NCBI GenBank assembly: GCA_018398765.1
Contig: JAHBMJ010000366.1
Span: 66,664-129,206 of the forward strand
From: Chromera velia
Lineage: Eukaryota > Sar > Chromeraceae
Direction: 5' to 3'
DNA length: 62,543 nt
This document shows, piece by piece, positions 44,073 to 56,161 of this stretch (positions are counted from its first letter, which is position 1; each line of letters opens with the position of its first letter). The notes under the pieces are model-generated. The model did not search any database and was not told where the DNA came from. It was given only the letters and a program-made list of their open reading frames with translations. Position numbers and translations under genes: made by a program.

Positions 44073-44077
44073 GCTTA

Positions 44078-44901
44078 CATGGTTGTCTGGACATACATTT
44101 GCGCACACCCACACGGTCCACACTGCATGCATATGTCTTACTCAATTTCTGTCGAGGTTTCTACATCTGTAATTTTTTGGGACATCGACTCCCTCCCCAA
44201 AATATGGAGAAGTGGGCCTCTGAAGTGCGATATCCCAGTGGGTTAGAGTATGTGTGATCTCTCAGGGCCTCTCGGCTGATCTTGTCCCCGAGCCGATGGG
44301 CTCTGGAAAAAGTTTGGTAAGTGCCCCCCCCTTCGCTTTCCGGGGCCACGAGGTGCCCAGAGTCTATTGAATTGAACTTCATTCCATGGACGAAAACACA
44401 GTACCATCGATTGCGTTACCAAAGACATCCAAAGACACCTATACTCTTCATGCAGTCTGCATTGAAAGTGCAACGTGGTGAGTCATTTAGGACAAAAGTG
44501 ATTTGTCCCTTCCTTCTCTGGATCCCGTGTGTACGTATTTTCTCTGCTGCTGGGTTGGCGCCTTCACGGAGACGGCCATGCAAAGCCTTGAATGTGCGCG
44601 ACTTTGAATCCTTGCCCACCTTCTCTCGCAAAAGGGCACTGACACCTTTTCGATTTTTCCTGTTCCGACGAACTGCAGGAATCGAAAAGCAGGCACACTC
44701 TTCTTTGCCCTCCCGTTCTTCGTGCAAAGCAAAGAACTGAGAGGGAGGAGTAAAGAGAAAGATAGAGAAACTCAGGTTTTTGCAAGTACCTTCGGCAAGT
44801 CGCAATAGAAACTTCTCGTGACCCCGCTTCTGCTCTCGACGACCCACTCAACAGTCAAGAAGCTACCTGGGTACTGCAGATTGATCAAAAGAAAGAAGAG
44901 G
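44078..44901. other. Intergenic, no gene seen
   Basis: Only short overlapping frames without recognisable domains. It would hold the promoter and 5' UTR of the PH-domain gene. A segment near 44257-44290 has a passing likeness to the U2 snRNA 5' end but lacks the rest of that RNA. Confidence 0.5.
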
Positions 44902-46259
44902 ATGGAACCCGCGCCCCGTCATTTCCCGGGCACAGGGGAGACTGATGACGTCCCCGATGGGTCAGTCAGTCAGTCTCTGCCTGCCTGCCTGCCTGTGTGT
45001 TCTACTTGACTGCATGCGGACATGCGCATCTGTCTCTGCCTTGCTCAGGGGCTGAGTGACGACTGTTTTGCTGCCTGCTTACTCCTGTGTCGACTTCATT
45101 CAGTCTGACATCCAGTCTCTCTTCGTATGCTTCCAACCCTCGCTCTCTCAGTTCATTTCTCAGTGTGTGTCTGAGACTCTGTCTGCCTTCTGTCCTTCCT
45201 TTCTTCCTTCCTTCGCTCCCTCCTTCCTTCCTTCCTTCCTTCCTTCCTTCCTTCCTTCCTCCTTCCTTCCTTCTTCCTTCCTTTGTTCCTTGCTTCCTTC
45301 CTTCTTTGCTTCCTTCCTTCCTTCCTTCCTTCCTTTCTTCTTTCCTTCCTTCCTTCCTTCCTTCCTTCCTTCCCTCCTTCCTTCCTTCCTTCCTTCCTTC
45401 CTTCCTGCCTTGCTTCCTTTCTTCCCTCCCGCCTTTCGTTGCTTTTTTCTTTCTCTCTTCCTTTTATTTGTTTTTCACAGGAGTATTTGCAGGACCTCTT
45501 TCTCTGATTACACTAAGACGGAAATGCACCGGCCGTGCTGCTACGCTTAGTTCTGCCCGTTGCTGTAATCAAAGCCTGATGATTCAACTCATTGCTGGGA
45601 AGACATCAATCATTATGATCTATTGAGAGACGGTTTGTCCTCTCTGCATGCATGCATGCAGATCCGTTGCGGCTGCCTGCAAAGCACTCGCTCAGTCTCT
45701 AGACTTGTCTCGGTGGCGGCGCTTGGGGAGGGAGTCTGAGAGGCAGACGCGGAACTTGAAGAAAGTTCTCCTCGGAATTCCTTCCGCCTTCCCTCAACCC
45801 CCCCCCTGCGCCCACTTCAACTTATCCTCCTCACCCGGCCCTCCTCAAAGCGGCATCAGAGCCCCTCCGCGGACCTCTCTTGCTTCTCCTCACGCGAACG
45901 GGATCGGCCACTCGTTCTCAACTTCCACGAATTCGAACGGGAGTGCCAGTACAGGCACCAGCACCCCCCCGTGCGAGGACAGTATCTTGGAGACGCCTGA
46001 CAATGTGGAGTTGCGCGTTTGGCACGAGGGATGGATGCTCAAACAGGTTTGTGCGTGCGTCAGTTCGTTCGTGAGATGGATGACTTGGTGATCGGGGAGT
46101 TTTGAATCCAGAAAGATATGAGACGGGGGAGGTGGGGAGAGACAAAAAAAATGCGGAGAGTTTTGGGAGGCTGAAATGTCACTCACTCATTTTTTCCTTA
46201 ATTGTCTCTTCCGTGTGTGCCTGTGGAGATGTTTTGTCTTCTTCTGACTGCATTAGAAA

Positions 46260-46311
<52 letters not shown>

Positions 46312-47910
46312 GTCTGTGTGAGTGTCGCCTTGTAGAAAAATCATTCAATAGGCCCACGGAGTATCCACACATTTGAGAAAGCTGTGGGCCCATCTGACTC
46401 ACGATCTTACAGTAAATCATTCATCCTATGAATACATTCATTCAAGTGATTGATGTGACGTAAACCGCAGAGGAAAGGACCAAAGACCCAAAAAAAGGAC
46501 ATGAGGCGTCTCTGCGGTTATTTGTTGGGTATCTGACTCTATCTGTCTGTGTGTATCGATGCATAAGTATGTGTGTGTTCTCATTTACTCACTCACTCAC
46601 TCACTGCCCCACCCACTCACTTTCATCTCTCTCTGCAGAGCCAAGTGATTCTCGAATGGCGTCCCGTGTTTGTGATGTTGGTGTCTCTTCACATCAAGGG
46701 CGGCAGCCCCTCCGCCCCTCTTCCCGAATCTGTACTGCCGTCTTCCCCCCACGCGATCCCGCTCCTTCCCTCTCCCCCCACCGGCAGACGAGGCCTTCCC
46801 CCCATCTCTTCGTCCTCCCCGACTTTCTCCGCCTCACACAGGGGGAGTGGGGGGTTAGGACGATTCCGACACCCCCCTCCCCCCCCTGTCCACACACCCG
46901 GAGGGAAGACAGGGACACGGAAGAGGGCCCCCCCGCCTCCAACCCCCCCCTCCCTCGGTTTGCCCCCCCGTCGCTCTCGATCTGCCACGTCGAGCTCCTT
47001 TCAAGTGGGGGGCGCTCTCCCGGTGGTTGCGAAAACAGAAAAGCACACAGAAATACTCAGGGGGGAAGAGGAAGAAGAGCCAGGAAAGGACAAACCTCAA
47101 CAGTTGGTGCATTCAACCTCAAACTCTCAATCCACCTCCGCAGCTTCTTTGCCTTTCCCACAAGTGGAGGTGGAAGGGCCAAGAACAAGAACAACAGCAG
47201 GAATTGGAGGCGAAAGAGAAACCGTTCCGACCTCATCGTCCGCTTCCTTTTCTGTATCTGGAATTGAAATGAATGCGCCTGCTGCGGCTGAGACAGAGAG
47301 GACAACCACAGCAGGTCGCCCCCCTCTGCCCAGACACGCGCAGTCCTCAGGCAGAACACAAGAAGAGAGATGCCTCCCCCCTCTGTCCCCTTCAACAACC
47401 TCGGTCTCCAAATTGAATGCCAAAACAAACAACACCTCTGGCAGACCTTCAACACAAAAAGGAGGCGAAAAGCTTCAGCAGAAGGAGACGCCATCGTCCC
47501 GACCACAGCTCCTCTGTTCCCCCTCCGCTCGTTCGACCGCCTCTGCTGCAGTGCCGCAGTACGGAAAGGGCGATAGGAGGTCGTCATTTCAAATTCCCCC
47601 CTACTCAGAAAGGGAGAAGGGGAAGGGAAAGGGGGGGCAGCAGGAGCGGGAGCAGTGGACGGGGGGTGGGGGCACAAGTCGCAGAGCACGTCGAGGGTCT
47701 GCTCCGGGGAGTGTTGCGGCTTCTGTGTCTTCTTTCTCCTCCATGCACAACTCTGCCCCTCAATCTCAAACAGCGCAGATGATGCACAGACAGAGGATGG
47801 AGAAGGAGAGGGAGGAGCGGGAGAGAAGCAGAACAGAAGAATTGGCACGGCAGATTCAAGAGGCAGAGACGCGAGTGCGGAGGTTGGTACGTTGGTGGGT
47901 GGGTGGATCT

Positions 47911-47941
<31 letters not shown>

Positions 47942-49983
47942 TTGCATTTTCTTTCTTCTCTTTCTTCTCTTTCTTCCTTCCTTCCTTCCTTGCGTGCATG
48001 GCGTCAGTCAGGAAGTAAGCGTTCAAAATGAATGAAAAGGAGTGAAGTTCACGCGTTCCCACCATGACTACCGACCCATCTGCCCATGCTTGCACGCCTT
48101 CATGCATGCATCTTTCTTTGTTGTGTCTGCTTCTGTTTGTGCCTTCCTTCAGATCCTTCGGGGGGTCCGACCAGAACGCGCTCTTTCTGATTGCTCTGCG
48201 GCCTGCTCGGGAGTACGAGCTCGAGGCGCAAAGGGGCAAGGCGGAAGGGGGGTCTAGCGAATGGCCCCGCGCCCTCGACCGATCTTCGGTTGACTACAGT
48301 CTCGGCAGCAGCAGCAAGGGGGGTGGGGGGGAGGGGGTTTGGCTCCCTCTCCCGGTCCCTTTCGGGGTCTGTGAGGGGGGCAACGGAAAGGAGAAGGAGA
48401 CAAAGCAGCAGGGAGAGGGGGAAGAGGGAAAGCAACTGTTGGAGGGACTTGTTTTGGGAGATGTGCTCCCAATCGGCACCCAACCTCCTGAGCTGTTCCG
48501 AGACTCTGTCCCCATGCACAGTCGAGAGATGTCAGGACACCCCCTCGTTCCCTCATCCCTCCTTCCGCAAAGGAGTTTTGCTTCCTGGTTGAAGAGATTC
48601 ACACTAGGCGGGATGATTGGGATGGAGAGGGTACAGGGAATTCGAGTGAGGGGCGTGCACCCAGGGAGGGAGTGGAACCTCGTTCCTCTCCCCTGCACAA
48701 CTGCAAAGGAAGTGGTGCTTGACTTGGTGCCTTCCTGCAGGCGCCCAGCTGAGCGATTTGCCGCCCTGATCTCCTCTCTGACTGTCTGCGTACGCACCGC
48801 GAGAGGGGAGGGGGTCGAGTCCGTCGAGGCCTCTCTGAGCCCTCCGCTTAGGGCCTTCGCCTTTGCTCCCGCCATTCTTCCCGATGGCCGTCTCTTCTTC
48901 GCACTCCGAACAGCCCTGCTCTCGGACCCCCACACGCCCCCCGAGATTTTCTCCTCCGTCTCCCCAGCAGTGCCCTTCATGAGACAGTACATGCGCGCAG
49001 TGGCCGCCTGGTCGATTCTGGCGGGGGACAGGAGGCGGGCACAGGCACAGAGGGAGCGGAAGGAGGCGGCGGTGCTCAATAAGAGCCAGGCCCCCCCCTC
49101 TGTCGCATCCCGCCGCCGCGCACTCACTGGGGGTGGCGGCTTGGAAGCCTCACCCGCGATGCGCATACACTCAGTGCGGTCGAGTGCCAGCAGGGCCCCG
49201 TTTTCCCCTTCAGAAGGATCCACAATCATGCGTGGCGGCGCCGGAAGGGCCGGCAGCAGGCAGCGATACCCCGCCGCCGCAAGAGCTTCCCGTCAACGGC
49301 ACCCTGCAGTTCCGCCCTCCGCCCGGGGAGACGGCGTGTGCGATTCCCCTTCCGTGTCTCTGTTTGATTCCATCCTTTCCGGTGGCACCGTCTCCTTTTC
49401 TGAGGGAGACGGGATCGCGTCAGGCGAGTCTGCAGAAGAGTCCCCTTCAAATGTCTCTTCGGCTGCTGAAGGGGGCACATCGGCGGCCTCTCTGTCCCTC
49501 ACGGGACCTAGAAGAAGCCTGCCTCTGCCTGCACACAGAACGCAACCTGCGCTCGGCAGCAGCCACCCGAACCATCCCAGCCTCCCGCCATTGCAACGAT
49601 CTCTGACAGTCGAGAGCGGTAGCGACAAGAGAGGAAGTCGGGGCCGGGGGGGGTGTCATCCTTCTTCTCGCCTCCCTCCCTCGGCAGGGGGAAGGGGGAG
49701 GGGGGGTTCTCGGTATTCGCCTGTGTTCCCCTCGACCTCTTCCCCTTGTGGGCCGCCTGTGAGGCAGAGGCAGAGAGAGGGCCCCCCGGGTAGTGCGTTG
49801 GGGTTCCAACAAGAGAGCGCGGAGCAGGAGGGGGTGTCAGGGGGCATGGGCGTTGGCTCGAGTGTGTCCGCAGAGCCTCCAATTCTTGAGAGCTTTTTGT
49901 CTGCAGCCCTGTTGTCGCCTCGGGTCAAGTCGGGGGCGGGGGGGGGGGAGTTTCGGTCGTTCCACGGGACTCTGGGGCAGTAG
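44902..49983 (+). CDS. PH-domain protein with long disordered insertion
   Basis: Four exons (44902-44960, 45662-46046, 46639-47882, 48153-49983) join in phase to 1172 residues. Residues about 140-170 read LRVWHEGWMLKQ then SQVILEWRPVFVMLVSLHI, the first strands of a pleckstrin-homology (PH) domain. About 390 residues of Pro/Ser-rich low-complexity sequence with a coiled coil (RMEKEREERERSRTEELARQ) follow. Then come NALFLIALRPAREYELEAQR, which looks like later PH strands, a variable region including SWLKRFTLGGMIGMERVQG, and a disordered C-terminus. PH domains usually bind phosphoinositides or proteins at membranes (family knowledge). The split is unusual. The short first exon (MEPAPRHFPGTGETDD) rests on phase and splice motifs only. 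No other domain recognised. Confidence 0.7.
45190..45425. repeat. TTCC microsatellite in intron 1 of PH gene
   Basis: About 235 bp of TTCC units with CTTT and TTGC variants, in the intron between 44960 and 45662. All frames read Pro-Ser-Phe-Leu repeats and are artefacts. Confidence 0.9.
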
Positions 49984-51215
49984 GGAGGCGGCAGGCAGGG
50001 AGGGAGGGCAAGTAAATGAGTGAGTAATTAGCAAAGAGGGGGTTCGATCGAAGTGGTCTGTCTGTCTTGCGTCCAACGGTCGGTCGGTCCATGCGTTTGC
50101 ATGGATGGGATGCATGCTTGGATGGACGGATGCATTTAAGCGGACAGATTGATTCCATTTTGTTGGGCTGGTCAGTGTTGGTAGTAGAGGAAGAGGACCG
50201 ATGCTACTTCGCCTTTTTTGTCTGCGGAGGGGAAGGGGGGGGGGGGGCTTGTGACTGACTATCTGACTGTCTGTCTGTGATTTCTTTGGTAAGGTGCTTT
50301 GTTGATCCACACAGAGGTCTTGCCTGCAGGCTGTGGAATGTGACTGCATTCACATTCGGTTGACTGGAGGAAGGGAGAGCGTTTAATTATTTCCGTGTGG
50401 CAGCATGTTTGCTTGTGTTGTCAGTTTGTGGGCCCATCGGCGAATGGGAGCTGAATTTCTTTTTGATGGTCGCGACGGTTGGTTTTCTGTCCACCTTTTT
50501 CAAGGTTTCCTTTTTTCAACGGAATGCGTTTTTATTGATGGCCGATGGATGTGCATGTGGCGTTCAATTATGTGTTCTGTTTTCTCGTCTCTTCTTTTAT
50601 TTTCTGTTCCTCTCTCTGTCTTTGGTTTCCTTTTTGTCTTTGAAGTGAAGGGAGAAAGAAGGGAGGAAGGAGAGAAGGAAGACCCCTCGATATTTTTCTC
50701 TTCTTCTTTTGTTCGTCCTCCTCGCCTGTCTGTCCGCCTGTCTGTCCGCCTGCCTGCCTGTCTGCCTGCATGTCTGTCTGTCTGCCTCCCTGCCTCCCTG
50801 CCTGTCTGTCTGTCTGTCTGTCCGCCTGCCTGCCTGTCTGCCTGCCTTCCTGCCTGCCTGGCTGGCTGGCTGGCCGTCTGTCTGTCTGTCGGGGCCTTCT
50901 CCGTGATGAGGGGGGAGGCTACAGGGAGGAGTGAGTACAAGCATGCAGGATGTCGGGATGGATGGATGGAGGGGTCCAAGAGGATTGAGCGGAGGGGAGA
51001 GGATCAGGTCGAGGCGAGAGCAGAGAAGAGAAGAAGGTTTGAAGCCGTGAGGCGTTCCGGTGAAGAAATGAAATGAGTGAATCAGTCGGGGTTCCTCATT
51101 TTCTTTTTCTTTTATGGTTTTCACCTTTTGTTTGTTGTTCTTTTCTTTTCTTTCTGCTCTGAGCTCTGCCTTCTCCTCCCTCAATGGGTCCTCTCCTCTT
51201 TCTTTCTGTCAGGTG

Positions 51216-51272
<57 letters not shown>

Positions 51273-53836
51273 GTCGAAGGACGAAAAGGGAATCGAAGCA
51301 GCGAAGGACAAAATGGGGGGGGGGCGGGGAGCAGATGTGCAAACACTTCTTCTCTGTCTGTTTCTCTATATCTGTCTGTGTATGTGTGTGTGTGTGTGTG
51401 TATCTGTGGACGTCCTTCCTTCTTTTCTCATCGGCGCATGTGTCCCCTTCCTGTCCTTCTCACTCGCCTTCTTTCTGGTTCTTCATGTTAACCCCTCTCG
51501 TCTTCTTTCGTCTTGAATGGTGTACCAGATCTACTCCCTGCCCCACTTCTTCTAACGAAGAGAGGATCGAGTCAGTCCTCCTTTCTTTCTTCTTTTTCTG
51601 TCCTGCCTGCTGTAACTAAGCAGTCAAGTCTCGATCGATCGCCTGCCTGTCTTCTTCCCGGAGTGAGGTTTGGGTTGGGCTGTAATTTTAAGCAAAACAA
51701 AGTTTTCATTCATTATTTGGCCAGTCAACAAAAGCCGTCGTCTTTTCTTCACAGCATCCATCTTTCACCGTTGGGAATGAGTAACTCGGCACACCCAGCG
51801 ATAGGGCAGAGGACGATTCGATTTTTTTAAAGAATCGGCGAGTGCGTGCTGTGATTGATGCAGACTTGCTCCTCCCCAGCCGTTTCTGATTTGACTGGAG
51901 AGTCGCAATGGACAGGGGAAGGGTGGAGGTGGATCGATCGCTCTTGCGTCTGTCTTTTTCGTTTCGTTCATTTTGTTTTTTTGTCATCGTCTTGTCTTGC
52001 CGCCCCCCCCCCCCCCNNCGCCTCTCTTGATTCTCTTCCTCACCTCCCGTCTAGATCGCCCTGCGCTCTCTCTGCGTGACCCACCCATGCGCACACGAGA
52101 TGATACGAAAAGTTGGAAGAAAGGAAGGAAGGAAGGTAGGGAGGTTGACATGAAAAATCGACACAAGAAAAGTAGCAGATGCATGCAGGGAATGAAGGTA
52201 GCAGAAAAAGAAGAGAAGGGCTTGAATAGGACGACATGAAAAAAAACAGCACCCGGGGCCAGGGGGAGTGGCGACCGGGTGAAGAAGACGAAAAGGAGAG
52301 GAGAGGAGAGGAGAGGAAGAGGGGAGAGGAGAAGTAAATGCATCCGACTTCCTTCCTTCCAGTAGCTCTCGGGGTGCGCGTAACTATTTTCATTCGTCGT
52401 GCCATCATGCAGTCAATTTGCGTCGCATTTTCCCTTCCTTTTCATCTTCGGCATCGATCTGCGGTTGTTGTTTTCTCAATAATTCGAGAAGTCCCTTTGG
52501 CCACGCACCCTCATGTATGCACAATTCGGTTTTTCTGTATTTCGAGCAGTCATTTTTCTTTTTGGCGCGCGATTGATCGTGTTGACATTCGTTTCCGTAA
52601 ACATGCATGGGGAGGGGCAGGAAGAGGCGCGGCTGGCCTGTCTGTACGTCTGTCTTTCTGTCTGTTTGGAGCAAGGATAATAATGAACAGGACTTTCTGC
52701 CACTGTCTGACTGGCTGTCTGCCACTTGTAGCTTCGTAGAAAGTAAGAGAAAGGAAACGAGAGAGAGGGAGAGCGGAAGGGGATAAGTGAAGAACTCTCC
52801 CTACCGGCCCAGATTGACATTTCTCCCCCCCCCCCCCCCCCNCCCCCCCCACGTGGGTCTGTCTGTCTGTCTCCCTTTTGCCTGGGAGCATATCCAATGG
52901 GGCGAGGGGAAAGGGAGAGGACGTCAACGTCAGTCATTGGAAGAAGGAAGAGAGAGAAAGAGCAATCGTGGTGTGGCAAAGGAGAAAAAGAGGTGGAGTG
53001 GGGGAGTGCGGTGGGTGTGAACGCGCAGGGAATAGAAGAGTAAGCGGAATGGATGAAAAGAAAAGGAGGGGAAAGAAGGGAGGGAGGGAGGGAGGAATTG
53101 AGGGGCTTTTCTCCTCAAAGATTTCTCCACGTCCTTCGCGCTTCCTTACTTTCCTGACATGTTTAGTCGTTTTCTGTATCTGTATGCCTGTTGTCTCTTC
53201 TTTTGGTAAGTATTTCTGTGTCCTGATTCTATTCTTGCGCGAGGGTTCGTTTGTACCTTCGTTTGTTTCTCTGCTCCTTGCTTTGATTTATCCATCTCTC
53301 TGCGCAGTCGGCCTCAAAGTCGCTGCATGGGTGGGTACCGGGGTGGGCCCATGTCTTTTGGCCGCCTGTGTGTGTTTTGGTTTTATTTGCATGCACTGCC
53401 TGGTGTCCTTCGTTTTTCCCTGTCTCCTTCTTTCTTTCTCATCAGAGATGGGAGCGTGAGGAAGTGAAGACTGAATAAACGTATGGATCGATGTTGTCTG
53501 GGGTGAGTTAGTTCACTGTCGAGCGTTGTCACCAGGGGTGGACATGAAATCGAATTTAATGATCGGTGTCAATCATCGACTTTGCGTTGCTGACAGGGAA
53601 GACAGGGGCGTTTCTTGCATGCTGTCTCGGTCTCCCCCCCCCCCCCCNNCCCCGTGTGTGTGTGTGTGCGTGTGTGTGTGAGTGAGAGAATTGCATGTGC
53701 TCCATGCAGTCTCTCCCCCTCCAGGTCACCCGCTCTCCGTCTCTATCTTTCTTCTTCTTTTTTCTTCTTCCCTTCAGGCAGCAACTCTCTCTCTTTCTCT
53801 CTCTCCCCCTTCCATCGATAGTTCCTCCCCCATGCA

Positions 53837-53869
<33 letters not shown>

Positions 53870-54911
53870 TGCAATCTATCGAGTGTGTGGATGAAGGAGA
53901 AGAGAAGACAGGAAGAATTCAAAGTGGACGTGTGATTGTAGTTTTTTTTGGTGAGAGAATCAGTGGAGTGCCGATCGAAGAGCAAGAGCAGAGAAAGAAG
54001 ACCGAGGGATCGCTTGGTGTCTATTCTTACCAAAAGAGAAGGAAGAAGTCGCAGTGCGCGAAAGAAAAGTCACGCAGGAAGAAGGGAAGGAAGGAATGGC
54101 TTGTAAGAGCGTACAGAGAAAAGGCAGGCAGTAAAGTCGACAGGAGGTATTCATGCAGGCACTCAATTCGCAGTTTAATTAATCCGACGCAATCCTTGCC
54201 CGCCCTCCAATGATCGAGGAATGGACGGCGGCACATTGATCGAGGCACGTGGGGGGGCGTGCAATGTGCATGGTAACTAACTAGCTGGCTGAAGTACTGT
54301 CGAAGTAATGGTAGGCAACTAACTGGCTGAAGTACTGTCGAAGAATTCGAGGGCGACGGATCGTCCAAACTTACCGCTGCGTGGATGCATGGAGGAGGAA
54401 GGGGAGTGTGAATTTTTTCTCGCCACTCATTCGCAGCAGAATGGGTCGGGGAAAAGGAGAGAAGAGATAAAAGACTTTGTTGCCGTCTGTCGGCGGTCCA
54501 TGATGTTTGTTCCTTGACGGTCATGAAATACTTTGATTCCCTGCCTGGGTACCTGCAGAAGGTTTTCCTCTCTGCCTCCCATCGTCTTCCCTCTGCAGTG
54601 ATTGACATCTTCACGCTGGTGCTTGCGTGACCGCATGCATAATGAGCACTTCGTTTTTGCACACACACACGCGCACACGCACACACACAAACGCACGCGC
54701 CTGAAATTGTTCAGGTGTTGCCTGCCTGTCTGCCTGAAAGGAGGGGGTGTTATTGCGTTGAGATTCCAAGGCGCACACGCACACAGAAAACGTACGTGGA
54801 TGGAGACATTCTCTGTGGCAGAAGGGAAAAGAGGAAAAAGGCATAAAAGGGCAAGCGGAAGGAGCCAAGGCATCGTTTCATCCAACTAAAAGTCCTTCTG
54901 TGTGAGAGAGA

Positions 54912-54948
<37 letters not shown>

Positions 54949-55200
54949 TTCTGGGTGTCGGTCATTGTCTCTTGATCTGACTGGGGTGGCGCATGCATGG
55001 GCGATTGAGATGGTCTGCATATACGTCCGGACATGCAGTGAATCCAGGAGGGGAGCGGGGGGGAAAGCTGGAAGGAAAGTCAGTAACACTCGGGGTGAGT
55101 CGGTCGGACACGACGGACAGGAGTTGCGCGGAAGATGAAGTGCCTGGGGCAAAATGCATATCAACCCCTCACCCCATGCAGGCGTTTATTGAGTAGCTTA
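49984..55200. other. Gene-poor, pyrimidine-rich intergenic region
   Basis: No domain or coherent exon set was found on either strand. It holds CTGT/CTGC microsatellites (about 50720-50890), a CA-then-GA pair (about 51219-51272), CTTT near 53840-53868, (CA)n near 54660-54690 and three poly-C tracts containing N. The long frames are Phe/Ser/Leu-rich products of the pyrimidine bias. Confidence 0.6.
52003..53652. other. Three gapped poly-C tracts
   Basis: N bases lie inside poly-C at 52017-52018, 52842 and 53648-53649. They mark homopolymers the assembly could not resolve; true length and reading phase there are unknown. Other ungapped homopolymers (for example 6511-6529) may carry the same kind of error. 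Confidence 0.95.
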
Positions 55201-56080
55201 AGCTGATTTAAGCTGTCCTCCACTAGGGCGCTCCGAGTTACTGGAACTGTTTTTTGTGTGATTGATAAATGAAAAAACTTTTTAAAACCAGTATGTTAAA
55301 AACTAAATTTGTTTTTGGTAGTTTGTGGTATCGTAGCAGTAGCCATTCTACAAAAAGCATACAAACTAGCATCATCATCATCATCATTCACCATCGCTAT
55401 CGGCCCATAAATGAGCGTCTAACTAGCATACATTAATAATTAAAAGGTTTTAATTGCTTATTATCAAACTTTTTAGACAAGTTTTTAAATTTTTTATTTT
55501 TATACGTTTGATCTGTTTTGATCTAGCTGTTACCCGTGTCCAATGAATCAATCACCAAGTTATAGGCCCTCTATGTCTTACCGCGGCGTTGCCCTGTGTG
55601 GCCGTTTCTAGGCTCCCCATATCAAGAGAGAAAAAAAAAAGAAAATTTGGTTTAGACGCCTATTCACTCATGCGCAAGCACGCCCTGCCAGAAGTGGAAG
55701 AGTTTGAGAAAAAATGCAGTTGTTAAGCTATTTACCAAATGTTATGAAATAAGGGTCAATCATTTAATAATCTGCCTTACGTGTTATAACTTGCCGAACG
55801 TTAGACGCCTATTATGGGCCGATAGCGATGGCATATAATGATGATGCTGATAAGTTTTTTTTTATTTTTAATTTTTTAGAACAATACCTGAACAATTGTT
55901 GTTTAAATTGGGGTGTTGCATCGGTGTTGCACAATGCACAAGCGTTGTTTAGAAAAAAAAAAAAAAGAAAATCAAAAATGAATTTTAGGCAATTACTTTT
56001 TTAGTTTTTTTATATATGGGGAGCCTGATGATTGAGGGTTAAATCCTAGATTTAGCGACGCCAAATCCCAAGCCACTAGC
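55200..56080. repeat. AT-rich element with interleaved inverted repeats
   Basis: A ~50-bp arm at 55369-55423 (containing CCATCGCTATCGGCCCATAA) is inverted at 55801-55847. A second pair, AGGCTCCCCATAT at 55610-55622, is inverted at 56014-56026. The pairs alternate (A, B, A', B') rather than nest. Base composition is far more AT-rich than the flanks. Probably a degraded non-autonomous transposon or a composite; its ends and target duplication were not identified. Confidence 0.6.
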
Positions 56081-56161
56081 AAGGTTTTGAGGACAACCCA
56101 GAGTACACATTCATGGGGGGAGGGGATGAGGAAGCCTGCATGCCAATCGGATCGATTCGCC

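Noticed and set aside
44257-44300. Possible U2 snRNA-like 5' end
   Set aside because: Only a short CTCGGCT-type likeness; no branch-site-pairing GTAGTA and no Sm site.
45056-45626. Frames rich in Phe-Leu-Pro-Ser over the TTCC tract
   Set aside because: Microsatellite translation inside intron 1 of the PH-domain gene.
50405-51076. 223-codon plus-strand frame 3' of the PH gene
   Set aside because: Half is Cys/Leu/Pro repeat from CTGT/CTGC units; the rest has no recognisable pattern.
52878-53459. Hydrophobic 193-codon frame
   Set aside because: Hydrophobicity follows from pyrimidine-rich DNA. No conserved motif, and it lies next to gapped poly-C.
54027-54686. 219-codon minus-strand frame
   Set aside because: Composition follows microsatellites at the ends; no domain or splice context found.
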